Assembly: GCF_000219625.1 (NCBI RefSeq)
Contig: NC_018206.1
Location: forward strand, 992,001-1,056,000
DNA from: Zymoseptoria tritici IPO323
Taxonomy: Eukaryota > Ascomycota > Dothideomycetes > Mycosphaerellales > Mycosphaerellaceae
Direction: 5' to 3'
DNA length: 64,000 nucleotides
The translations under genes and the position numbers were made by a program. The first letter of the stretch is position 1; each line of letters opens with the position of its first letter. Positions 55,203 through 64,000 of the stretch are shown here, in pieces. Below the pieces are notes generated by a model that saw only the letters and a program-made list of their open reading frames with translations, was not told the DNA's origin and made no database searches.

Positions 55203-58200
55203 GTAGAGGTATATCCGCCCTTTTTTTAGTTAATAAGACATTATATCTTCCGGCGACCTTCTTAATATAGGTGTCTTAGTTAAGCTATATGTCCCTAGTC
55301 TCTCTATTCCGGATAATTTTAATTCTATAGAAGTAGTCGATTAGGCCTATAACCCTTATCTCGTATTTAGCTATTAGCCTTTTCTATATATCTTCGGCGT
55401 AAACTTTGTGTTTATAATAAAATGCTAATATAATGTTATCGACGAAGAAGAAGATTATAACTTTTCTATCGGTGTATAGACAATTAACGACTTGCCGTAG
55501 TCTAAGCTCTTCGACTCCTTTACTTAGATCTCCCTACTATAGCGCTAGGGACTCCTTAAAGCCGTAAAGGGCGCGAACGCATTTTAATAGTATGTTCGGG
55601 TCTCGAAAACCGTCTAGGGGTTAAAGGTAGATTAGCGTCGGCAACTTAGAGTTTAGAAAGGCGTTTACGGCGTCTATCTAGATTGTTTCTAGGTTAAAGT
55701 GTACTATAATTGCTATTAACAACCTAAACAGCCTCGCTACGAGGGTAGCTACGTACGTGTTAAGCTCGGTTAACTATAAATCTCCTCTTATACAAATTCG
55801 AGCCTTAAACTTCTCTAAGTATCCTTTTAAGTCTTGTTTATATTTAAATACCTACATTAACGGGACGGTTAGGTTGTTTCCTACTTAACTTTTAGGGATC
55901 TAATAGAACGTTCTAGTGTCTAGAGCCTTTTAAAACTCTACTCTAGTAGCCTTTTCGAATTCCTTTAAGTACTTATATATAATAAGGTCTTTCTAGCGTT
56001 TTGGTTCTAGTAGTAAATCTCCGATAAGGATAGGTACGTCTTTTACGGATGCTCCTTCCTCTATAACCGCCTTTATTATAGTAATAGCGTAGACTTTAGC
56101 TATAGTCGCATAAGTCGCGAACATTCCCGTAGTATCGAATAAGGTTATTTCGCCGAAGTTAAAGTCTATAACCTCGGAGTTAAAGCTTAGAGGTAGCTAG
56201 TAGTCGATTATTCTCTACCGTTAAGCCGATAACGTTAGTTTATCGAGCTTATCGTCCGGATCTATCTATTCCGGTCCCCGCTTCTAAGCTTAATAGAAGG
56301 GGAAGAGTTAATTATCTATATATTCGATGCCTTAGACACTAATAAACGTTTCTACGATGTCCTCTCGTATCTCTTTAGGTCTATTATAGGGGATTATATA
56401 TTCGACATTACTATCGTCTTAAATTAGAGCACCTCTTCGGAAGGATTCCGGAATTTTAACCTTATTACCTTATCTAGCGATGTAGCTTATATATATAGCC
56501 TCTTATAGGTTATAAAATTAATATGCTTCTATAGCGTAGTCTAGTTCGACATTAATCGCAAGATTAAGTAGTACTACTATATTTAGATTAAAGTCGTAGA
56601 GTCCTTCGTACTTTATCTATTAGGGTCCGACCGGAGGTAGCTCCGGCTCGAACTAGCGACCTTTAGGTTCTAGGGTGGGGCGCTTTACTACTAGGCCAAA
56701 AGTGCCAAAAGACAAGAATTTCAGAACGGTGTTCTAAAATTGCGCCCTACTTTTAAAGGCTTAGCGCAGCCTAAGCCTATGCCCTAGGCACAGCCTATGA
56801 CATTATCTTCTCGTTAAATACTATATCTCTTGTCCTAATTACCCTATCTAGGCTTAGAATCTAGATTCGAAAGATATTGTGTCCCTCGAAGCCGACTAGG
56901 TATCCGATTCTTACTCGCTCTATTATCTTCTCCCTTTTAGGGACGTCTTTTAGATTAGTTTTATATATATACGCTCTCGACCCGAACTTATAAATATAGG
57001 CGATATCTAGCTTCTAGTTTGTCGCTATTTCCTATAGAGATTTGTAACTTAATACTTACGTTAGGGCCCTATTTATAATGTAGGCTACTATTACGTAGGC
57101 TTTATTCTAGAGATCCTTTAGGAGCCTCGATTCGATAATTAGTGTCCTTACTATCTCGACGATAACGCCGCCGGCTCGTTCTACTAGGTCCTATGCTTAC
57201 GTATACGGTGCTAAGGGCTTCTATATTACTAATCCCTTACGGAGTGCGGATTAAAACGTTAATCCGTACTTAGGGTCTACGTCCGATCTAAGGGCGAATA
57301 TTTTACGACCTATACTCTTTATAAAGGTCTAAAGTTCCTCGAAGTATCGTACTAGGCTCGCTTAATTAGCGTTCGGCATCGTCTAAACGAAGTGTAGGTA
57401 TGTTATTAAATCTACGGCGTAAAATATATATTTATCTCCGTTCTTTACTATATTAAATTCTACGATATCGGCCGCAACGTCGGAAAAAGGTACTAGCATC
57501 CTAATCTTAACCGGTTTTCTTCGAGAAACGACTCTTTTCGACTTACTCTAGGCGCATAAGTAGCATTCGTACATTTTAGGGGCCGCATCTCTATCTTTTA
57601 GATACTCTACGCCTTTAGCGGCTCGATAGAGTTCTAATATACGATTACCCCCGATGTAGCCTATAACTCGGTGCTATTAGGCCTAAGAGAGGACTCTAGG
57701 TCGTCTCGTAGCCCTACTATCCGTCGCGAAGGCGACGAGCTATTTATCGGCTAGTTAATCCCTTTTTAACGCTATCTCGACGCTTAGGGGTTAACTGTCC
57801 TCGTTAAGTAGCTAGTTAATAATTTTAATCCTTACTTTCGGCGTAGTCGCTAGGTTTAGGTATAGTAGGCCGCTATATCGCTTAATCTTAGTAACAACTA
57901 CTCCGGACTTATCTATCTAGTTATCGGTCCTCTCGTCTAAGAAGAGGCCGAAGCCTCTATATAGCCTAGTCGATACGATGTTAACGTAAAATCCGGGTAT
58001 ATATAGGACGTCCCTTAGTAATAGCGTAATCGGCTTACCTAAGGGTAATAGGAACTACACTTTTACCGTGCCTCTTATAGTAGCCTTTATCTATTAGTTC
58101 CCGGCGTAAATCGATACGTTATATAGTATATTAACGACCTCGAATCCCGCTATAGTTAGATTGTTTACGATATAAACGTTCGAGCTACTATCTAGAAGCT

Positions 58201-58250
58201 ATCGATTCTTCTCGTTGTAAGCTTTAGTCGACATTACTCTAAACTAAGTT
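55203..58250 (-). pseudogene. C1 pol 5' part: protease, integrase, reverse transcriptase
   Basis: Minus strand. A protease-like LDSSSNVYIV is near 58165-58195, integrase sequence follows, and RT contains FFFVDNIILA (VDN at 55435-55443), where the catalytic second Asp of copia YVDD is Asn; GAC to AAC is a RIP-type change. Many TAG stops. A tRNA-like patch (56628-56800) interrupts the region between integrase and RT. The 3' end continues at 41372 after G2. Confidence 0.85.
56628..56800 (-). mobile_element. tRNA-like (SINE-like) patch inside C1
   Basis: The minus strand carries a pol III A-box-like TGGCCTAGTAG (56697-56687) and a B-box-like TAGTTCGAGCC (56655-56645) at tRNA-like spacing, with AAAGCGC and GGTCGC around them. 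Sequence on the A-box side keeps more CA/TG than C1. Consistent with a tRNA-derived SINE or a tRNA relic. Ends are not defined and no target duplication was proven. Confidence 0.45.
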
Positions 58251-59554
58251 ACCGCTCTAATAGCGTAACTACTATACTACGTCTTCGGTTCGTTAGAGAC
58301 GATTGTCCTACTTAAACTAGGTGTTCCGGACCTAGTCTATTCCTTTAGTACCTTAGTAATCTTATAGTAATCCTTTAGTCCTATAGTAATAGGGTCTCTA
58401 AACTTTATCTACTAGAGGCACTTAGCCTTGTCCTTCTTAAGGACGTTCCGGTAGTTGTCGAGGAATTTCTTATCCTCTTTTATTATATCGGCTTTATTAG
58501 GTCGAAGACGATAGTTAATGATAGGACAATCTCCTAGTTTTAGATACGCTTTGTCGGCATCTTTACCCGTATACGGTCGATAGGTCCTATCCTTATTATT
58601 AGGCCTATTCCCTCTATTTTAATTACCTAAATTAGTCGTTACGTTAAATGTTACCTAACCTATTCCGGTAATTTAAGCCTCTTTAGACCTAAACGTAGCG
58701 TTTGTACGGAACTGCTTAGCTAAGTTACTAGGGTCTCTATTAATAAACGTAGTTACGTCGTAAACGTATTAACTAAGATTATTCTTGCTCGCTAATAGTC
58801 TTCCTATAGTAATATTAATCTTATCTTCTACTATCCGTACGAAGTCGTCTTTTAGGATACTAGCGGCCGGATAGTGTCCTCTAACTATCTTCTTTTTAAG
58901 CTTAATCTACTTCTATAGGTATATAAGGATATTAGACGACTTAGGTCTAGATAATAGGTCGTTATATTGTTTAGAAAGTATTCTACGCCTCGTTACGTCG
59001 TCCGGCGCGAATGTCTTAGTTACGAAGTCTATCTAGCTTACTAGTGTCCTAGATTAATCGTTAAGGTCGTCTAGGTACGTTAACGGAATAGTCCGGCTAA
59101 AGTATTTTTTAAAATCTTCTTTCTTCTTCCTAAACGTCTCGTAGATAACGGATTCTCTAGTATAGTTCTTTATTTTAGAGTCGAAAATAGCTTTATTTTG
59201 TTACTACTTTATAAAGTTCTCGCTTTCTAGAAGTTAAGTGTCTATAAGGCCTAAATCCGTCTTATTCGGCATATTTAGGACCTTTAGTTCTAGAGTTCGG
59301 TCTACGGCTATACCGTCTATAACTATTAGGGTTGTCTCTCGTATATATTGCTATATATAGTTATTAATTGCCGCCGACTTAGTGTTTAGGTACTATTCGT
59401 CGTACTTAGTTTAATCGGTATAGACGATTTCTCGACGCTTTAGTCCTATTACGGTTAGAAAACCTAACGAGTCTAGCTTAAGACCTTCTATTATTACTTA
59501 TTAATGCGAATTTGTCTTTAATCTTATTGTTTAAGTCGAAACCGGGCTTATAAC
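58251..59554 (-). pseudogene. C1 gag, RIP-inactivated, with primer-binding region
   Basis: Directly after the 5' LTR on the minus strand is GTTATAAGCCCGGTTTCGAC, a likely tRNA primer site. The following frame is Lys/Asp-rich, with many TAG/TAA stops and stretches such as KDADKAYLKLGDCP and KDKAKCL. It is gag by position and composition. The limits are approximate. Confidence 0.6.
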
Positions 59555-59792
59555 TATTAATTAAGTAGTGTAATGTAGGGGTAAACTTTAAGATTAAGAA
59601 AAACTATATATTTCTTAAGGTTATCGACCTAAAGACTATATAGATGCCGTAATTCTAAATACCTAAAAGGGGTTGGGGTCTTATCGCCAATATCCTATAA
59701 TATTATATAGGACACTAACCACGTAATTAGGCTGTTAGAGTTAATATCCCTGGTCTTACCCTGTTTTATGAATTAACGCTAACAGATCGACA
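59555..59792 (-). repeat. C1 5' LTR
   Basis: 238 bp. The inner half is RIP-mutated while the outer roughly 110 bp keeps CA/TG, the mirror image of the other LTR. Followed by AAGTG (59793-59797). Confidence 0.93.
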
Positions 59793-59797
59793 AAGTG
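59793..59797. repeat. C1 target-site duplication, right copy
   Basis: AAGTG, identical to 36641-36645. Confidence 0.9.
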
Positions 59798-59859
59798 ACT
59801 TGCTAGGCCTGAACTATGACAAGGCTGGACAGAATCACTCCTGCGATATGCATCTGCAT
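59798..59859 (-). pseudogene. Small secreted protein gene 2, 5' part (signal peptide)
   Basis: ATG at 59859 on the minus strand opens a short, typical signal peptide (MQMHIAGVILSSLVIVQA). It is followed by an in-frame TAG at codon 19, three codons, and then the copia boundary. The frame continues at 36640 (see the 3' part at 36393-36645). The TAG could be a CAG or TGG changed by RIP-type mutation after the insertion. With the insertion and the stop the gene cannot make its product. Confidence 0.72.
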
Positions 59860-60276
59860 CGTGATGGTGATGAGTGTTGGTTGTGTTTGGAGCTTGGTAG
59901 ATGTTGGCACCAGGCAGTAGAAGATCGAGGATGTAGGGTGAGTTGGGCTGACCGTCCTCTTTGATTTTTGCAGATGGAAGGAGGATGTGGAAACTGGGAA
60001 GAGGAAGGACAACCAGCAGAGCTTATATGTCGGCACTGATCGCGATGAGAGGCGGACTCATTCGTGGCAGCGCCACGACTATTGCACCCGACCTGAGGAC
60101 AATAGTGTGATCGCAAGGAAGGCCGGAACGCATCGGAGTAGACACGACCTTGTAGTCTCAGGGTGGTATGTCTAGGGGCGGATTGGATGGGAGAATTGTT
60201 TTCGCCTAGAGAGACCCCTGGTACGATAAGGCCGTGTCCGATCCGATGCGTTCACAGCCTGAACATGCCCCGTTGT
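59860..60276. other. Upstream flank of secreted protein gene 2
   Basis: The presumed promoter of the interrupted gene. No other gene supported. Confidence 0.45.
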
Positions 60277-60278
60277 TA

Positions 60279-60536
60279 TTCATAGCCTCAGTTTACTACT
60301 GGTGAGCGATCCGAGGGGCCCCCTCGCGGCCTGGAGTAGGGGTTTGGGAGCCTGCGACCATTCCCCAACAGCGAAGGGGTGTCGGTTGCGGACACCTCGT
60401 CGTTCGTCCAGTTAGGATAAATATGTTGTTGTCGTTAGCAAAGCCGTGACCCGAGGGACGAGGGGAGCAAGGCTGCGCAGTCTTGGCACGAATTTGGGTG
60501 AGTGAGGCTATGAATAAAAAAGAGCCAGGCTATGAA
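60279..60536. mobile_element. MITE-like element with TA duplication
   Basis: 258 bp with terminal inverted repeats TTCATAGCCT / AGGCTATGAA, each flanked by TA (60277-60278 and 60537-60538), as in Tc1/mariner-type elements. A second, internal copy of the right repeat (TGAGGCTATGAATAA) is at 60504-60518. It has no coding capacity and is GC-rich inside. Confidence 0.55.
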
Positions 60537-61153
60537 TAACACCTCCGCTGAACATGGTACTGTGCTACAAACTAGAGGTGCTTGGGTGCGGAAGGCGAGG
60601 CGTGCAGCCTGTACCTTGTATGCCGGAAGACCGATTACTGCTGGAGACTCGATCGACGGGCATACAGTTTGGATCTTGAATACAGGAACAGTGCTTACAA
60701 CCGATACCCCGCATAGAGGAGTAGCGCGGACGGTCGACAAAGTCTATCTGCCCTGCTTGAGCACATGTCGGCAATGGATCGTGAGATCGCACTGGTGCGG
60801 AAAGGCCGGTGACATGCTCAAGGGGCTACGCCACTTCTTGCTTTGGTCCAGATGTTGCACTCTTGGGAGTTCAACCGGAGCTCGTGTCGGAGAAGAATTG
60901 GCAGTTGCTCGATTTCTTCACGGCACGGCTCGGCGCGGGACTAGATCAACACGAAAGTCTAGACCGATTCTCTAGGTTGGCTGGTTCAACGCTCCCCCTG
61001 TCAAACTTTTGCCATCACTTTCGTTGAACCAACATTGCATTGAATGTTTTTTGATGACCCGTCTATCACAGGATCTCGGTGACATGAGCGAGACGGCCTT
61101 TGGTGGAGTGTATCACTGCCCGGAAAGATAGCGGCCTTTTGAGGCTCCCTGGG
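60537..61153. other. Intergenic region before the histidine kinase gene
   Basis: Overlapping frames on both strands (60532-60975 plus, 60435-60740 minus) have no family features. An inverted repeat GGTTCAACG / CGTTGAACC is at about 60982 and 61021. Confidence 0.45.
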
Positions 61154-64000
61154 ATGGCACCCGAAGGAGGTCCTCGAAATGCCTTTTTCGACCAGGGATC
61201 ACGATCTTGGACCGATGTGTTGCCGCGGACGGAACATGTAGATCTATTCCGCAATGCAGACTATGGAGCCACGGACCTGGGAATCATCGAGGACTTCGGT
61301 CCGGCGCTGCGAATGTACACCACTATGATCTTCACCGACAGTCGTGGCGCAGGTCTCTACTGGGGCAAACGACGGATCGCCATCTACAATGAGGGTTTCG
61401 CGGTCATGGCCGACAAATTACATCCGTACCTCATGGGCAGAGCCTTCGAAGATGTTTTCGGACCTCAAATGTGGGACTCTATGCGCCACGTCTTCAATCA
61501 CGCGGAAAGCAGCGGCCAGACCGTCGACGTCGACAACATCCTTTTATTTCCGGTCAGAAGGGGAATCCCAGAGGAGAGCTACTTCGTCGGCCAGTTCATC
61601 CCCCTGCGAGGAGATAGTGGCGAAATCGAGGGATTCTACAACACGGTGAATGAAACAACTAATACAGTCCTGCAAGATCGCCGGCGGCGGGTGCTTGAGA
61701 ACATTACAGCGCTACCGTCACGCTCCGTTGAGGAGACTTTGGCATTAGCGATCGAGGCCCTGAAGGAGAATCCAAACGATGTGCCCATGGCATTGCTGTA
61801 TTCCTGTGTGGATCCTAACAGCGAGACCAACCTGGATTTACAACTGCGCGGAAGCATAGGAATACCCAATGACCATCGTTGTGCACCCAAAATCGCAAAA
61901 CTTGACAGCGACCAGGGTGGACTAATACCGTGTTTTCGGCAAGCTCGTGAGAGTGGAAAGCCAGTCGTTCTGAGTGAGACCGATGGTAGCTTGCAACGAA
62001 CGAACGGTCTGTTTGAGGGCGTCTCTTGGTGCGGATTCGGGGAACCGTGTCGGGACGTGGTCATCCTACCACTTACTAGCTCCGGTTCTCTGATAGGTTT
62101 CTACGTCCAGGGCCACAACCCAAGGCGACTCTTTGACGATATCTCTGAACTGGCCATCACAAGCACGGCGAGGCAGATAGAGGCGAAATGGATGTCCACA
62201 CTTACCGCAGAACAAGCCACAAAGAGGGAAGCAGCGCTTGAGCGGCGAGCCACCGAGAGTGAGAATCGCTTCCGGCAGACGGCCCTCCACGCTCCCTTGG
62301 GAATGGTTCAGGTCACGATGGACGAACAGATAAAGTTTGCCAACGAACAGTTTTATGAAATCACTGGTTACGACAGGACCCGATCGGACGTGGCCCACTA
62401 CTGGGACTGCATCCATCCGGACGAAGTAGAACGAACGCAGCGAGTCCTTCTCGAGATCTACACCACCGGAGAGCGCTATACGCATGAGCTTCGGCTACGA
62501 CGTACATGGAAGCCACCGGGTGAGGACGCAGAGGAGCAACCGGCCTGGATACTGTCGACAAACATACCGGTGTTTGAGAACGGAGAGTTAAAACTCATCA
62601 TGAGCTATGTGCTTGAGATTTCGGAGTTGAAGTGGGCAGAATCAGTGCAATCTCGGAACGCAGCCGCCGCTCTTCAGGCCAAGAAACAGCAAGAGGTATG
62701 AGTAGGCATTCTATCGCTGATGATTGTGTGCTGACCCTTTCGCAGGAGTTTATCGATGTGACCTCGCATGAAATGAGGTAAGTTTCAACGGCTGAAAGAC
62801 CGACAGGCATCGTCCGAGATTGCCCACCAGAGATGCTGGGTCTCAGTCTCCATCACCACGTCTCTATTCAAGCCTTCCTAACTCCTTTCATCTCTGGCAT
62901 TCTAGAAACCCCTTGACTGCGATGATGCAACTTGCCGATGGGATCACAACGAGTCTACCGACTAGCGAGTCTACTTCAATCGACGAATACCGTGCTGCCA
63001 TACAAGATAATGTGGATGCCGCACATACTATACTCGCATGCGCGCACCACCAGAGACGTGTCATCGATGACGTCCTGATCCTATCGCGGTTGGAATCGGA
63101 CATGCTGAGCATCACACCTGTCCCGCAGCGACCAAGTCGTACGGTCGATGACATCCTGAAGATGTAAGGAACTGAAGTGCAGAAGGCCTCCATCGTCCGA
63201 GACTGTCTTGGAGGCCGCGCCTTCGTTCATTCCACACTGTCTACGACATCCGCTGACCTTATACGCTTTGCTTTGCAGGTATTCTGGTGAAGTCGCGATG
63301 AACGGAACGTCGATGGAGCCCATCCGAGATCCATCCATCGATGATCTGAATATCGACTACGTCTTGCTCGATACGTCTCGGCTGGCCCAGGTGCTCATCA
63401 ATCTCCTGAGCAATGTGAGTCCAGCAGTTACATGTACTAAAGGCTTGCTAATTCCGACGTAGGCCATCAAATTCACCGCTCAACGACCAGTACGAGAGAT
63501 CACTGTCAGCTACGGCGCCAGCCGTTGGCCGCCTCGGGTCACCACGTCTTTCGGCGACATTGACTGGGCCAAGTCGAATGGATCTCCACACAGTACCGCA
63601 TTGCCGCCTCTTGCGAAAGGTGAGGAGCAGCTATACATATGGTTTTGTGTACAGGACACTGGCGCTGGCATGACCGCCGAGGAAATGAAGCGTCTGTTTA
63701 AGCGATTCTCCCAGGCCTCCTCCAGAACGCATATCGATTACGGGGGGTGTGGGATCGGGCTGTATATTTGCCGACAACTCGCAGAAAAGCAAGGCGGACA
63801 AGTCGGAGTGGCATCTCGAAAAGGCAAAGGATCTGCTTTTGGATTCTACATCGAGACGAGGAGGGCCGAGGCCATCAACGGCGTCCTTACGCCGTCACTT
63901 GCACGCCTTTCGATCGGTCATGGCGATCTTGGCCTACCGGTGCCGTCCGATGTCAGCGAGATGGCTGTCTTCTCCAAGGTGGTTGACGAGGGAGTTCCCT
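61154..64000 (+). CDS. PAS-domain hybrid-type histidine kinase (3' end beyond window)
   Basis: Exons are 61154-62695, 62746-62777, 62906-63163, 63279-63414 and 63463 to the window end, with GT-AG introns and matching phases. The ATG at 61154 is the first in frame; an upstream exon cannot be excluded. N-terminal half: PAS/GAF-like sensor regions (about 40-190 and about 200-360), then a PAS/PAC domain (FRQTALHAPLGMVQVTMDE...EITGYD...WDCIHPDE). Kinase core: H-box SHEMRNPLTA (H522), N-box LINLLSNAIKFT, G1 DTGAGM, F-box FKRFSQ and G2 GGCGIGL. Such fungal kinases usually end in a receiver domain, which would lie beyond 64000. They sense stress or signals and feed a phosphorelay. The ligand is unknown. 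Confidence 0.9.

Larger units (their letters stand above)
36646..59792 (-). mobile_element. C1: Ty1/copia element with three nested insertions
   Basis: A minus-strand copia retrotransposon of 23,147 bp including nested insertions. Its two 238-bp LTRs (on the element strand TGTCGATC...TTGACA) are flanked by AAGTG. Its own sequence is about 8.5 kb after removing G2, LINE-B and their duplications. Order on the element strand: 5' LTR (59555-59792), gag, protease, integrase, RT (motif at 55435-55446), RNase H (41372-40620), an accessory frame, then 3' LTR (36646-36883). The copia order is shown by RT with RNase H downstream of integrase-type sequence. CA and TG dinucleotides are almost absent, indicating extreme RIP. 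Confidence 0.93.

Noticed and set aside
19253..59792. Abundant in-frame TAG suggesting a reassigned stop codon
   Set aside because: TAG replaces both Gln and Trp at conserved positions, host genes use TAG as a normal stop, and CA/TG depletion on both strands explains the pattern as RIP.
36646..59792. Two independent copia elements instead of one
   Set aside because: Both 238-bp LTRs have the same orientation, an identical AAGTG flank, and pol parts that join across G2, all fitting one element.
60435..60975. Overlapping frames on both strands upstream of the histidine kinase
   Set aside because: They overlap each other and the MITE-like repeat, and show no family features.

Overview
The window looks like a nuclear contig from a filamentous ascomycete, most likely a Dothideomycete. 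The host genes have short GT-AG introns (about 50-115 bp) and intron-poor long exons. They include a fungal-type Mediator SRB8, a DUF3425-type bZIP factor and a hybrid histidine kinase. The retroelements carry the CpA-to-TpA mutation pattern of repeat-induced point mutation (RIP). No organism name can be assigned from the sequence alone.

Layout. 1-9 kb holds conserved genes: a five-exon Asterix-type ER membrane protein (minus), SRB8/MED12 (plus) and a mitochondrial ABC1/ADCK-family protein (plus). 9-11 kb is gene-poor and ends in a small secreted cysteine-rich protein. 11.9-35.9 kb holds a cluster of four related RING-H2 genes (A-D), with a bZIP gene and a small cupin gene between C and D. 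59.8-64 kb holds part of a second secreted-protein gene, a MITE-like element, and a PAS/hybrid histidine kinase gene that runs off the window end.

Two retroelement islands interrupt host genes, and in both cases the boundaries can be read. Island 1 (14292-26675) is a Tad1-like LINE on the minus strand with a 13-bp target-site duplication; it splits RING gene B into two halves that remain in one reading frame. A 6.8-kb Ty3/gypsy chromovirus (G1, 329-bp LTRs, TSD CTAGC) is nested in the LINE leader. Island 2 (36646-59792) is a Ty1/copia element on the minus strand (C1, 238-bp LTRs, TSD AAGTG); it splits a small secreted-protein gene, again in frame. C1 contains a 5'-truncated copy of the same LINE family (perfect 14-bp TSD), a 13.8-kb Ty3/gypsy element (G2, 308-bp LTRs, TSD GTAG), and a tRNA-like (SINE-like) patch.

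The most unusual content is in the retrotransposons. Each of the three LTR elements carries an extra open frame besides gag and pol: an antisense one in G1, a sense one between pol and the 3' LTR of C1, and a long one downstream of pol in G2. The G2 frame has an HxD...H...R arrangement suggesting an Fe(II)/2-oxoglutarate dioxygenase fold. G2 also carries seven copies of a short hairpin repeat. RIP strength follows nesting order: the outermost element C1 is almost free of CA/TG dinucleotides, while the nested elements keep many. All retroelement frames are broken, mostly by TAG and TAA at Gln or Trp positions, so none looks active.
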